A stretch of 64,000 nt of DNA from Umbilicaria muhlenbergii (lineage: Eukaryota > Ascomycota > Lecanoromycetes > Umbilicariales > Umbilicariaceae): assembly GCA_000611775.1 (NCBI GenBank), contig KK106984.1:2791506-2855505 (forward strand), written 5' to 3'. The notes beneath the pieces were generated by a model, which was not told the DNA's origin, did not search any database, and was given only the letters and a program-made list of their open reading frames with translations. Below are positions 56,211 to 64,000 of the stretch, in pieces. The translations under genes and the position numbers were made by a program. The stretch's first letter is position 1. Every line of letters starts with the position of its first letter.

Positions 56211-57059
56211 TCATTCCGAAAAGGGTAATAATTGTAGGCAGACCTCAACAACGAAAATTCTCCACAATTCTTTATGCTTTTCTAGATTCATGGTTATAGC
56301 CGTCACAGTCACTATGAGGTTGGTACGACACTTGAGGCCTGCGGCGATGTTCTCTGTAAAGTTGGTACCAGTCGCTTTGGCCGCATCGTACCCACCCAAG
56401 ACGAAATTCCCATCCATCTGCGAAGAGGTCTCCGCTCCCATCCAGCCCCAAAACACCGACCACGTCCTCGAAGCGATCATCTTAGCCGCAACCAGTTTGT
56501 TCAGGAGCGTTAAGTTACTACCAACGCCAATAACATTGATGTCAAAAACATCGCCGTTCCGGATCACACCGAGCGGGAAGTCCTTCAGGGACAGACTCGA
56601 ATTGAGCTGCAGCGTGTCGGCTCCAAAGACGTCTCCACTATCAGGGTATATGTTCTCTTGGGGAAAGATAGAGGTATCCTGATTACTGGTTTGTGACCAT
56701 GATGTTGACGTCCCTTTATCGAAGAGACCACCACGAGAGCCAGCGCACTGCAGAGGCTGAAAATTGCTGCCACACATGCCATCGCTATAGAATATGTACG
56801 TGCCGTTAGATGCGCTTAGTTTCTTCAAAATCTTAGGCAAAGGAAGATCAGCGACCACATACGGGTACGGAAAGAACGCAGGTGCTTGTGGCGGTGTCCC
56901 CGGCGCAAAAGCTACACCGCGTCTCAAGAGCTGATCTTGCAAAGTGATATTGCGGATGGGAAACACGAGCGGTGCTGCAACGCCGGATTCGCATGAGGGC
57001 TGGGAGGTGCCTGTGGAAAATATGGTAAAGAGAACGACAAAGGAGCGTAAGAATGCCAT
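56211..57059 (-). CDS. Pepsin-like protein, copy 2, truncated
   Basis: Exons 56869-57059 and 56211-56814 with a 54-bp in-frame intron at the same place as intron 1 of copy 1; 264 residues. Signal peptide MAFLRSFVVLFTIFSTGTS, then LLRRGVAFAPGTPPQAPAFF, FGADTLQLNSSLSLKDFPLG, WSVFWGWMGAETSSQMDGNF and GGYDAAKATGTNFTENIAA. The match to copy 1 stops after TVTAITMNL; the last 23 residues are unrelated and end at a stop. The second half of the C-lobe, stalk, membrane segment and tail are absent. It would be a secreted, unstable half protein if expressed, so it is probably a pseudogene in formation. An upstream in-frame ATG at 57170 would extend it, but the signal peptide fixes 57059. Confidence 0.75.
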   Translation of the reverse strand: MAFLRSFVVLFTIFSTGTSQPSCESGVAAPLVFPIRNITLQDQLLRRGVAFAPGTPPQAPAFFPYPYVVADLPLPKILKKLSASNGTYIFYSDGMCGSNFQPLQCAGSRGGLFDKGTSTSWSQTSNQDTSIFPQENIYPDSGDVFGADTLQLNSSLSLKDFPLGVIRNGDVFDINVIGVGSNLTLLNKLVAAKMIASRTWSVFWGWMGAETSSQMDGNFVLGGYDAAKATGTNFTENIAAGLKCRTNLIVTVTAITMNLEKHKELWRIFVVEVCLQLLPFSE

Positions 57060-59389
57060 GAGGCTTGTAAAACTAGGAACAACTCGCAACGAGTGATGGA
57101 GTAGTGAATGATAGTCAAAAAGAAGAAGACAACAAGTTACAGCCACTGATGGGGACTCAAAGGGGCCCATGGTACCTCTGGTGAGGCCAGATGGTAAAGC
57201 ATCTTAAAGCATTGTTACCCTGCCGCCCCCGGGTGCTGGCAGGACTCCGTCCTCGAATCTCTCCATTACCCGCGTTAGTTTGTATAGTGCAGCACTCAAT
57301 TGGTCTTTTCTGAGGCACACACTCGGTCTCTTACTGAAGACGGCGGGTCTGTTTGACGGACACTTTACGCTGTCGCTAGCTATCTATGCTCTGTTGAAGA
57401 TATATCAATGAGGATTAGAGATTTCTATGATCGTCAAGCGAGGTTGCCTGCACCTGCATAGAGCGTTTGACGCTGACGCTGGCGCTTGCAAGCGCCCCAA
57501 CCATGAGCTCTGCGTAAGCGCTGACTCGTGTACTCGAAACGATCATTAACAACACCTTGCTGCTGTCCCCGTAGCAAAATCACCTGAATGTAGATCCAAC
57601 AATCAAACAGTAGAAATTCCGTCGAAATGAGCTATAATCCAGATGCAAAGGGTATTTAGTTTATTACGAACAAAGCTTTTCACTACTCAGAGTATAGAGT
57701 AGCTGAAAGCCAAGGAAGAAAACGGTGAGAAGATAATAGAACGAGGAATTCCAGAAACAGCGATGCTTTCCTTTTTATGCTCAACGCGAAGAAAGGCCTC
57801 GTGACAGACTGGTGTTCAAAGGACATTGCAAGCGTTCAAACTTGGTCTCAGAGACCGAAAGCCTCAAGCCACAAACGCAGCCACGAAGCAGAAAGAAAGG
57901 CTGTTCGTTCTGAGGGCACCTCGCCCTCTGAATAATCGTGAGGTCGGTATCCAAAACGTAGCGCATGCTCTTTGACAGGTCAACAATCAGCATCACAAGG
58001 AAAGATGCAGCAACGAAGCACTAGGACCCTAACCGAAAATCTGTAGAGCACCAAGGCAACTGTTTGTAAAACTCAAGGTCATCTTGTCTCTGCATCTCGG
58101 TTCTCAGGCTCAACTGCAGGATGTCATTCAAGCTTCGGCCTTCTGCGGAAGAAAAGACATCATTTAGCTGGATGGCAAGTCTCTCTCGCTACACCAGCAT
58201 GCGTTGGCGAAAAACGACCAGAGAAATCGGAGTGAAACGATTCATGCATGACCAACGGAATACAGACATGCAGCTTATTCGCTCATTCACCAAAGAGCAA
58301 GGATCGCATTTAACACTTGATATATTGACACTTGACTCCAAGCCCTCGCTGCAGGCCAGACTGAGTCTCTGAGACCCTGAGAAACAGGTTTCGAAGTGTG
58401 CTGCCATTGGCTCAATGCAGTGAAGGTGCAGTTTGTGGAAAGCAAAGTACAAAAGCCACCGCAGCCTCTAGACCTATAAGCAGATAGGTAAACAGCCGCT
58501 TCGTGAGCACGAGGGCGGTGAATAAAGATAGGTGTGATGTGCGCCTCTAGATGTTGGAAAACATGCTCAAGGCACGTATGTATTGCCTGAGAGCGTTGTT
58601 ACAGGCTCTCTAGTTGCGATGTCGACCGACAGCTACAGTGAAGAACAGAAGATGTCTAGGTTACCTTAGCTGTGTGGTTTCTTCTTCAGCTGGCTCTAAC
58701 CTCATTGGGATAGGCAAGAGCTTGTCCAACGAAAACCTATCAAAAGCCAAGATCATCTCTGCCGTTTCTTTAACGTAGAGCCGTGAATGGAGGCTATCAA
58801 GGGTGAGAATGCATATATTGTACTTTCCGGTGACGATGCCTGGGGGCGCTCATTGCGCTTAGATGCTCTGATCGCATCTCCTTCCTCCGTACACTGGGGA
58901 CTGCGATCTGTTGTCGTGAAAGACCTACTACCAGGAATTGCCACCTAAGTTTAGTGCAACTGCTGTCGAGTCAACTTATCAGTTCGTATAATCCTAGATT
59001 GTGAAGTTTGGTATGCCAATTAAAGATTCCAATGTTGAGGTATGGCCATCATAGAAAACCGATGATCGCTTGTGGATCTGTAGATTCAGCCTTACGTCAG
59101 CGATCAAGGTCCAAAGAAGATCGTGTTCCACATCCAGACAATCGGACAGAGATCAAATCAACGACACGTCAAAGAGCCAAGACGACAACCTAATGGAAAT
59201 CGCGCCGGCCCCGACGGGAGGTAGTGGACCCGAGTCCGAGAGCACGCCTCCACACGAATCCTACGACTACGATATGTCGAAATCGACTACGTCAGTGTTT
59301 ACAGCTTCGCCCCATATAGAAGCCACCTCATCTACTCCCACCATGCCCTCCCAGACTACTCTTACTACAATTACACCCTCTACATCTAC
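57060..59389. other. Intergenic region
   Basis: About 2.3 kb with no gene that I can support. It includes a perfect 16-bp palindrome at 57481-57496. ORFs near 57781-58452 occur on both strands without features. An ORF starting at 59192 (MEIAPAPTGG..) just before the NTF2-like gene is Ser/Thr-rich and might be an upstream ORF in its leader. Confidence 0.5.
57481..57496. repeat. Perfect 16-bp palindrome
   Basis: GGCGCTTGCAAGCGCC is its own reverse complement. It is preceded by GACGCTGACGCT, a short direct repeat. Confidence 0.7.
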
Positions 59390-60342
59390 ATGCTCTCTCC
59401 ATTCCGCAGAACAATCCCTCTCTCATCAACGAAAAACGTCATAACCCACCGCCCCATCACCACAAGAACCCTTAACCAGACCCCCAAACTATACACCCGC
59501 GCCCTCACCACCACCACCCCACGAACCATGTCCGCCCCCCCCGCCCACTCCGGCACCACAAACTTCACCTCGGACGCCTCCGCCCCCGGCGAAAACTTCG
59601 AAGCCCGCCAGACCTCCACAACCGACGACTACAAGCCGGACCCGTCGAAATCGCTACCCCTGAACCGCGCCCGCCAAGCTCTGATCGACGATGTCATCGC
59701 CCTGTACAGCTGCCAGCCGACGGTGGAGCGGGTGAAGCGGTATACGCCGGATTGTGTGTATGACGACCAGTTTGTGTATGCCAACGATCGGTATAAGATG
59801 GCGGGGCAGTGGTTTGCGCTGCCGAAACTGTTTAAGAAGAGTGTGTGTGAGGGGTATCAGGTTGTGAAGAATGATCGGGATCTGATCCAGTTTAAGAATG
59901 AGCAGGTGAGTTGGATTGCTATATCCTCGTCTTCCTCCTCCTCCTCCTCCTCCTCCTTGTTCTTCTCCGTCTCTCTACTTTCCCATCTCTCTGTCCTCCT
60001 TCAAATGTACCCTAACAACCGGCAACGATCTAGTCCTGGACATTCAAACTCATCCCCAAAACCGCCACCATCAACGCCCTCGTCTCCCTCTCCCTCGACC
60101 CCTCCACCGCCGACTCCGACTTCATCCAAATCAAATACCACAAGGACCAAGCAAACGACAAGGATTACTCGCACGAAGGTGTCGGCTTCAGCTTCAAAAA
60201 GTGGCAGGCCGACCAGGTCGCCAAACACATGGACAGCCCCGAAGTCGCGGCCTTCGAGGCCGACAAGGGCGCGGGCAAGGAACACGTGAGGCAGTATGGG
60301 AGCGGAGGCAAGGACGGGCAAGCGCCTGTTAAGGACTTTTGA
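59390..60342 (+). CDS. NTF2-like / DUF2358-type protein, possibly mitochondrial
   Basis: Predicted 274 residues, exons 59390-59905 and 60034-60342. The N-terminus (MLSPFRRTIPLSST..RTLNQTPKLYTRALTTTT) is rich in Arg/Ser/Thr and lacks acids, as in a mitochondrial presequence; an alternative start is MSAPPAHSG at 59528. The core has RARQALIDDVIALYSCQPT, RYTPDCVYDDQFVYANDRY, and after splicing FKNEQSWTFKLIPKTATINA and IQIKYHKDQANDKDYSHE, matching the cone-shaped NTF2-like fold of SnoaL/DUF2358 proteins. The C-terminal part is charged (FSFKKWQADQVAKHMDSPE). Function unknown. The 128-bp intron carries a (TCC)8 run at 59933-59956. Confidence 0.78.
59933..59956 (+). repeat. (TCC)8 microsatellite in intron
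   Basis: Eight TCC units lie in the intron of the NTF2-like gene, extending its pyrimidine-rich stretch. Unit number is probably variable. Confidence 0.85.
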
Positions 60343-60544
60343 ACTCAAGCGAATGGGGGTGGTTGGCTAGTTGCTAGCGCATGTTTGTCTAGCGGTGGGT
60401 TGTAGTGATACAATAATGACGAACAGAGAGTGTACCGAATGTCTATCTCTACGTGTGATTCCCCTTCATTATCCATTAAGTCTTGATATCGAGCGAAACA
60501 ATCTCTCCACCTACTGCACACAACAGTAATCGTGATCCGCCGAG

Positions 60545-62670
60545 CTAAGTCTGCATTGTTTGGGACTGCGCTTCGAGGTTGATGATATGCTCCTTGTGCA
60601 GAGCATCCCCCGTGTGCACGGCAAGAAACTCTCCGTTCTCCTGCTCCGCAGGATGCTGCTGCTCCATCTTTCCGCTCGTGTAAACAGTGAGTGGTTGTTT
60701 CTGGTTCCCCACTGTTTCGAAGATTCGCTCCGAAATATAAGCTTCCGGCCGAGACTCACCTTCTCTCCGCTCCTTGTGTTGAAGGTGCGGAGAGTTGACA
60801 CCCGCCGGGTCGCTAGTCCCTGTCTGCTCCTGGTAAGTTGGCTCTGGGTGCGCATGATCATGCCCTTCTATGCCGTGACGAACCTGGCTTGGCTGGTCAT
60901 CATCTTCTCCCAGGCCCTCGTGAGAGGTACGGTTCAACGTTGCATAGCCTCCACCTGGCGTTGACTGTGGATGAAAATCCGTAGGCCTGGGATCATCATC
61001 GCCCTCCATCGAATCTGTTTCGCCCAGGAGCTCTTCATCCCTGACACCCTGGATTTCTGTTTCAGCACCCGTACCGTATGATCTTCTCCTGTCTTCCCCG
61101 CCCGACATGGTTATGTCCGGGTAGCTGGCCCGGTGGCTTGAGGTCTCCGCCGCGTCGTCTCCACTATTTCTTACAAACGGATTCTCCACTAGTTCTTCGT
61201 CCCTGACCTCCTTCCACGAACACTTGGCATGCTTCTTGGTACAGCCCATGCAAGCTGTTAGATTCTTTAAGCAGTCCATATGTAGTCTTCTGCACCGATC
61301 ACAAGGTGGCATTATTCTGTCCCCGCGCTGTAACTGTTCCATACGCGCCACCATCTCGGCTTTGTAAGGCCCACTGTCATCGAATCTGTCGGCTGGTGAT
61401 GGCTTATTAGCGTGCGGTAATAGAGAAGATGGCGTGTTGGGAATTGGAACCGGAGATGCAGAATTGAGAAGGACCGAGGCATAGTCGACAGGCTCAGAAG
61501 GAGGCTTGGATTTGGACTTTGGAGGAGCGGAAGGCCGGGATGCGGATGCAGAGGCTCTTCTTGTTACATCAAAGTCCGTTGAATTGGCACGCTCTGTAGT
61601 CGTGAAGAATTTACTGAGAAGTTCCGCACGTGTTGCTGGCGAGGCACCGTGAAGGGGTGTGCCGTTCACATTGGCAGTCCTAGGATGTTCAGACAGAGAC
61701 AGTGGGTAGGCGCTGTGTTGAAAGCTGCTCTCCGTGTTCAGTGGCAGTCTGGAGTTGACCGCGACGAAGCCGGATGTAGGTGAGTGAGAAGTCCGTTGTT
61801 CTCCATTGGAATGAAGGGTCGAGGATGTCAGATCCACGGACATGGTGTGAGGAGATAGTACAGGGCTTTGGGCGGCATGATCCTCATTGGATGCCGCTTC
61901 AGTTTCTCTTCTGCTGATGATCGCATTTCGACGATTCTTCAGCCGATGATTGAGTTGTCTGGCACGAGCAGATACTAGGCAAGTATCAGTCCATCAAACA
62001 TCTGTCAAAGAAACCCAACATAGAAAGTCATACCTTGATCAGCTAGCTGAACGATCTTCCCAAGGTTCTTCTCCAAGATCTCCAACGTACCCAACTCCTT
62101 CTCCTCATCCTCAACAATGGGTTGCGGCGGAATAAGTTTCTGGGGCATGCCGGAGGCAATCAAGACGTAGTCTTCCTCTGATATCTCTACCCGACTCTGT
62201 TTGGTGTAGAATTGGCAAACCCGAACCCCGTCCCGCATTTTCTCGAGGTTGAACTGCTCCGGCTTGTTTCTGGCAAACTCCACCACATCCAGCCAGGTGA
62301 CTGTAGTCCCCTCCTTACCATGTGTTTTGAGTACCCTCGGCGGGCCATCAAAGAGTCTTTCGAACCTCTTGATTAGTATCGGGCCGAGGGGTCTCGCCCC
62401 CAGATTCCCCGCCATACTCTCGTGTCTTTGCAGTACGCCGTCATAGTCGGCGACCAGGGAAAGGATGGAAGGCATGGGATCATCTTCGGAGACAAGAGGG
62501 AGGGTTTCGGGCGAGTGTCGGGCAAGGTAGTTGATCTGGAGATGATTTGAATGCGTCTTCGCAGCCTTAACCGGGGCGGCATATTGCGTGGGCGCATCTC
62601 CGGAAAGGCTCCGCTTTCGTTTCGCGGAGGCGTTGTTGCTCTCCATCGAGGCGACGTAAGGGGATTCCAT
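60545..62670 (-). CDS. Zn(II)2Cys6-type nuclear protein
   Basis: Predicted 688 residues, exons 62034-62670 and 60545-61974, with a 59-bp intron. The six-Cys cluster CDRCRRLHMDC-LKNLTACMGCTKKHAKC (about 420-450) has the C-x2-C-x6-C-x6-C-x2-C-x6-C spacing of fungal binuclear zinc proteins. It sits in the middle of the protein rather than at the N-terminus and follows a helix, KAEMVARMEQLQRG. The N-terminal 210 residues contain a conserved-looking region (SILSLVADYDGVLQRHESMA, GPPRVLKTHGKEGTTVTWLD), and the intron joins LADQ to VSARARQLNHRLKNRRNAI. The C-terminal third is disordered and acidic. Likely a regulator, targets unknown. The start at 62670 (MESPYVASM) is preferred over 62766. Head-to-head with lsm7. 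Confidence 0.8.
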
Positions 62671-63080
62671 GATGACTTTGGTTGCGTGGCGACGCCCGAA
62701 GAGGGGAGGCACGGCTTTATTCGCAACAAACGGTGCCTCCGGCGTGGGAAGTCTGCGGCACCACACCTCGCATTAGCGTCAAACGAGCGGAGAGCGGAAG
62801 TCGCAAGCATACCGGCGAGAAGGGCGTTTTGGGTCGCGGTTTTGCCCGAATCGTGACGGATAGCAGATGACGGTCGGAGTCAGGAAGGGCACGAGAAAGG
62901 GGGCATCGTCGGCTGTAGGATTCCCCAGCTCTGCGCAAAGGCAGAAGGGAAGAGTAAGGGCGGGGCGGGATAAATCCTAGCGCAGCCGCAATCCTTGTTG
63001 CGCGGACTCTTACGCGACATTGCCGACCAATACTGCTACACCATCCCACGCCATCTCCGTCCAACAACTCATGCCATCCA
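62671..63080. promoter_or_regulatory. Shared divergent promoter, Zn2Cys6 gene/lsm7
   Basis: A 410-bp GC-rich interval between divergent start codons. No clear TATA box. The ORFs in it are shadows or 5' leaders. Confidence 0.55.
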
Positions 63081-63590
63081 ATGTCGGACCGAGGCAACCT
63101 CCGAGGTCGCGGAGCCGGTAGAGGGGGGGGAGGAGCAGAGCATCGGGGAGGCCGTGGAGGCGGCCGAGGGGGCGGGCATGGTGGGCAGCCAACAGAACGG
63201 CCGAAGAAGGAGAATATCCTAGACTTGACCAGGTATATGGACAAAGAGATTACGGTCAAGTTCAACGGAGGAAGAGAAGGTCGGCCTTCGTCTCTCTTAG
63301 TAGTTGAAAGCTTGCTGACCAAGCGAATGTTAGTGGTTGGCACCTTAAAAGGCTACGATCAGCTCATGAATTTGGTGTTGGACGATGTTAAGGAGCTGTT
63401 GAGAGGTGGGCTGGCTGGACCCTCCGACTGCAGAGAGTCTGTAACTGACATACGTGTTGCAGATGACGAAGGGAATGAATCTTCGCGCTCGTTGGGGCTC
63501 ATTGTCGCTCGCGGAACTCTTCTCGTCCTCATCTCCCCGGTAGACGGCAGCGAGCAGATAGAAAATCCATTCAATCAAATCGAGGACTGA
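63081..63590 (+). CDS. lsm7: LSm7, U6 snRNA-associated Sm-like protein
   Basis: Subunit of the LSm2-8 ring on U6 snRNA (nucleus) and of LSm1-7 (mRNA decapping, cytosol). Exons 63081-63279, 63334-63405 and 63463-63590 give 132 residues. After splicing the Sm1 motif reads ILDLTRYMDKEITVKFNGGR then VVGTLKGYDQLMNLVLDDVK, and Sm2 reads SLGLIVARGTLLVLISPVDG. The N-terminal 38 residues form an RGG-rich extension (GRGAGRGGGGAEHRGGRGGG). The 54-bp first intron has the weak donor gtcggc and the second the donor gtgggc. The end ENPFNQIED is normal for the family. Confidence 0.96.
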   Translation: MSDRGNLRGRGAGRGGGGAEHRGGRGGGRGGGHGGQPTERPKKENILDLTRYMDKEITVKFNGGREGRPSSLLVVESLLTKRMLVVGTLKGYDQLMNLVLDDVKELLRGGLAGPSDCRESVTDIRVADDEGNESSRSLGLIVARGTLLVLISPVDGSEQIENPFNQIED

Positions 63591-63745
63591 AGAAGAAGGC
63601 CTGACATCCGCGGTGCTTTCTTGGCTAGGATACAGGGGTATGGGTGAGGGCTTCTTGTGGGCGACTCAGGAATGGACCGTTCCTCGGAAAAGGCGATCTC
63701 AACGGAAGGGATTGGTATGCACAGTAAACGTGCAGCCAGGAGCTG

Positions 63746-64000
63746 ATGTCCGCGGATTTGTTGCGCTGGGAAGAAGTTACGGAGATACCTCCAGAAGGGC
63801 GGAGCGGGTTGTCGTTTCCATATGTGAGCCGTACTGCAATAGAAGCACAATGCTCTTCGGCCACGTCTTCTCAAGACAGCGGTGCTGGCTGTACTCTGTT
63901 AACATTATCCACTGAGGTCTTTATCATTCTAATTGCAGAGCCAACTCTCGATGAACATGCTAATTCTTCGAACACGACATCCTCTTCCAGCGCGCCTAAA
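63746..64000 (+). CDS. Possible 5' part of a gene leaving the window
   Basis: An open frame starts MSADLLRWEEVTEIPPEGRS and runs to the window end, with a possible donor gtgagc at 63823 and a branch-like and acceptor sequence ctaattgcag ending near 63939. The sequence is too short for family assignment and may not be coding. Confidence 0.25.
   Translation, partial: MSADLLRWEEVTEIPPEGRSGLSFPYVSRTAIEAQCSSATSSQDSGAGCTLLTLSTEVFIILIAEPTLDEHANSSNTTSSSSAPK

Noticed and set aside
59070-59444. 124-codon Ser/Thr-rich ORF before the NTF2-like gene
   Set aside because: Overlaps the likely 5' leader; low complexity; possible upstream ORF but not a supported gene.
1-64000. tRNA or rRNA genes, CRISPR, transposons or virus-like elements
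   Set aside because: No B-box-like GGTTCRANYCC in suitable context, no reverse transcriptase, integrase, transposase or capsid motifs, and no long terminal repeats seen by eye. A covariance-model or repeat-library search was not possible.

Overview
This is nuclear DNA of a filamentous ascomycete (Pezizomycotina). The evidence is intron-rich genes with short introns (mostly 44-100 bp, GT..AG), both strands used evenly, and fungal-specific families such as DUF3431, DUF3455, GT71 mannosyltransferase, Coy1 and Vps3. The mix of S/T-rich, single-pass surface proteins resembles Leotiomycetes; that class-level placement is inference. I see no rRNA, tRNA, CRISPR, complete transposon or virus-like element.

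Layout. 0.4-6.6 kb: nitrilase, then the splicing factor Rse1 (SF3b complex), reading leftwards. 7.0-10.0 kb: Mss51 (head-to-head with Rse1), then a GT8 glycosyltransferase. 11.2-12.8 kb: a protein with an F-box-like fold. 13.4-19.1 kb: intradiol ring-cleavage dioxygenase, GT25 glycosyltransferase and FAD-dependent aromatic monooxygenase. 19.5-21.1 kb: membrane-anchored lectin-like beta-propeller protein. 22.2-26.3 kb: oxysterol-binding protein Osh1. 26-41 kb is gene-poor accessory DNA: a small secreted protein, a decayed coding tract, minisatellites, a second membrane-anchored lectin-like protein, a relic of a pepsin-like gene, a DUF3431 protein, a GT71 mannosyltransferase with an apparent frameshift, a cysteine-rich membrane protein and a secreted DUF3455 protein. 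41.6-48.1 kb: the head-to-head pair Coy1/CASP (Golgi) and Vps3 (CORVET). 50.1-52.0 kb: GH47 alpha-1,2-mannosidase. 52.9-57.1 kb: two pepsin-like paralogues, one complete with a membrane anchor and one cut short. 59.4-63.6 kb: an NTF2-like protein, a Zn(II)2Cys6 protein and the U6 snRNA-associated protein LSm7.

Two themes stand out. Housekeeping genes (Rse1, LSm7, Mss51, Osh1, Vps3, Coy1) tend to sit in compact, divergently transcribed pairs. Between them lie loosely spaced accessory genes for cell-surface and secreted proteins with the same plan: ectodomain, Ser/Thr-rich stalk, single membrane segment and cytosolic region. Four glycan-processing enzymes (GT8, GT25, GT71, GH47) lie in the same 64 kb. 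Duplication and decay are visible in the accessory part (lectin pair, three pepsin-like copies). Exon boundaries were read by hand from splice consensus and family homology; all multi-exon models described as confident sum to a multiple of three.
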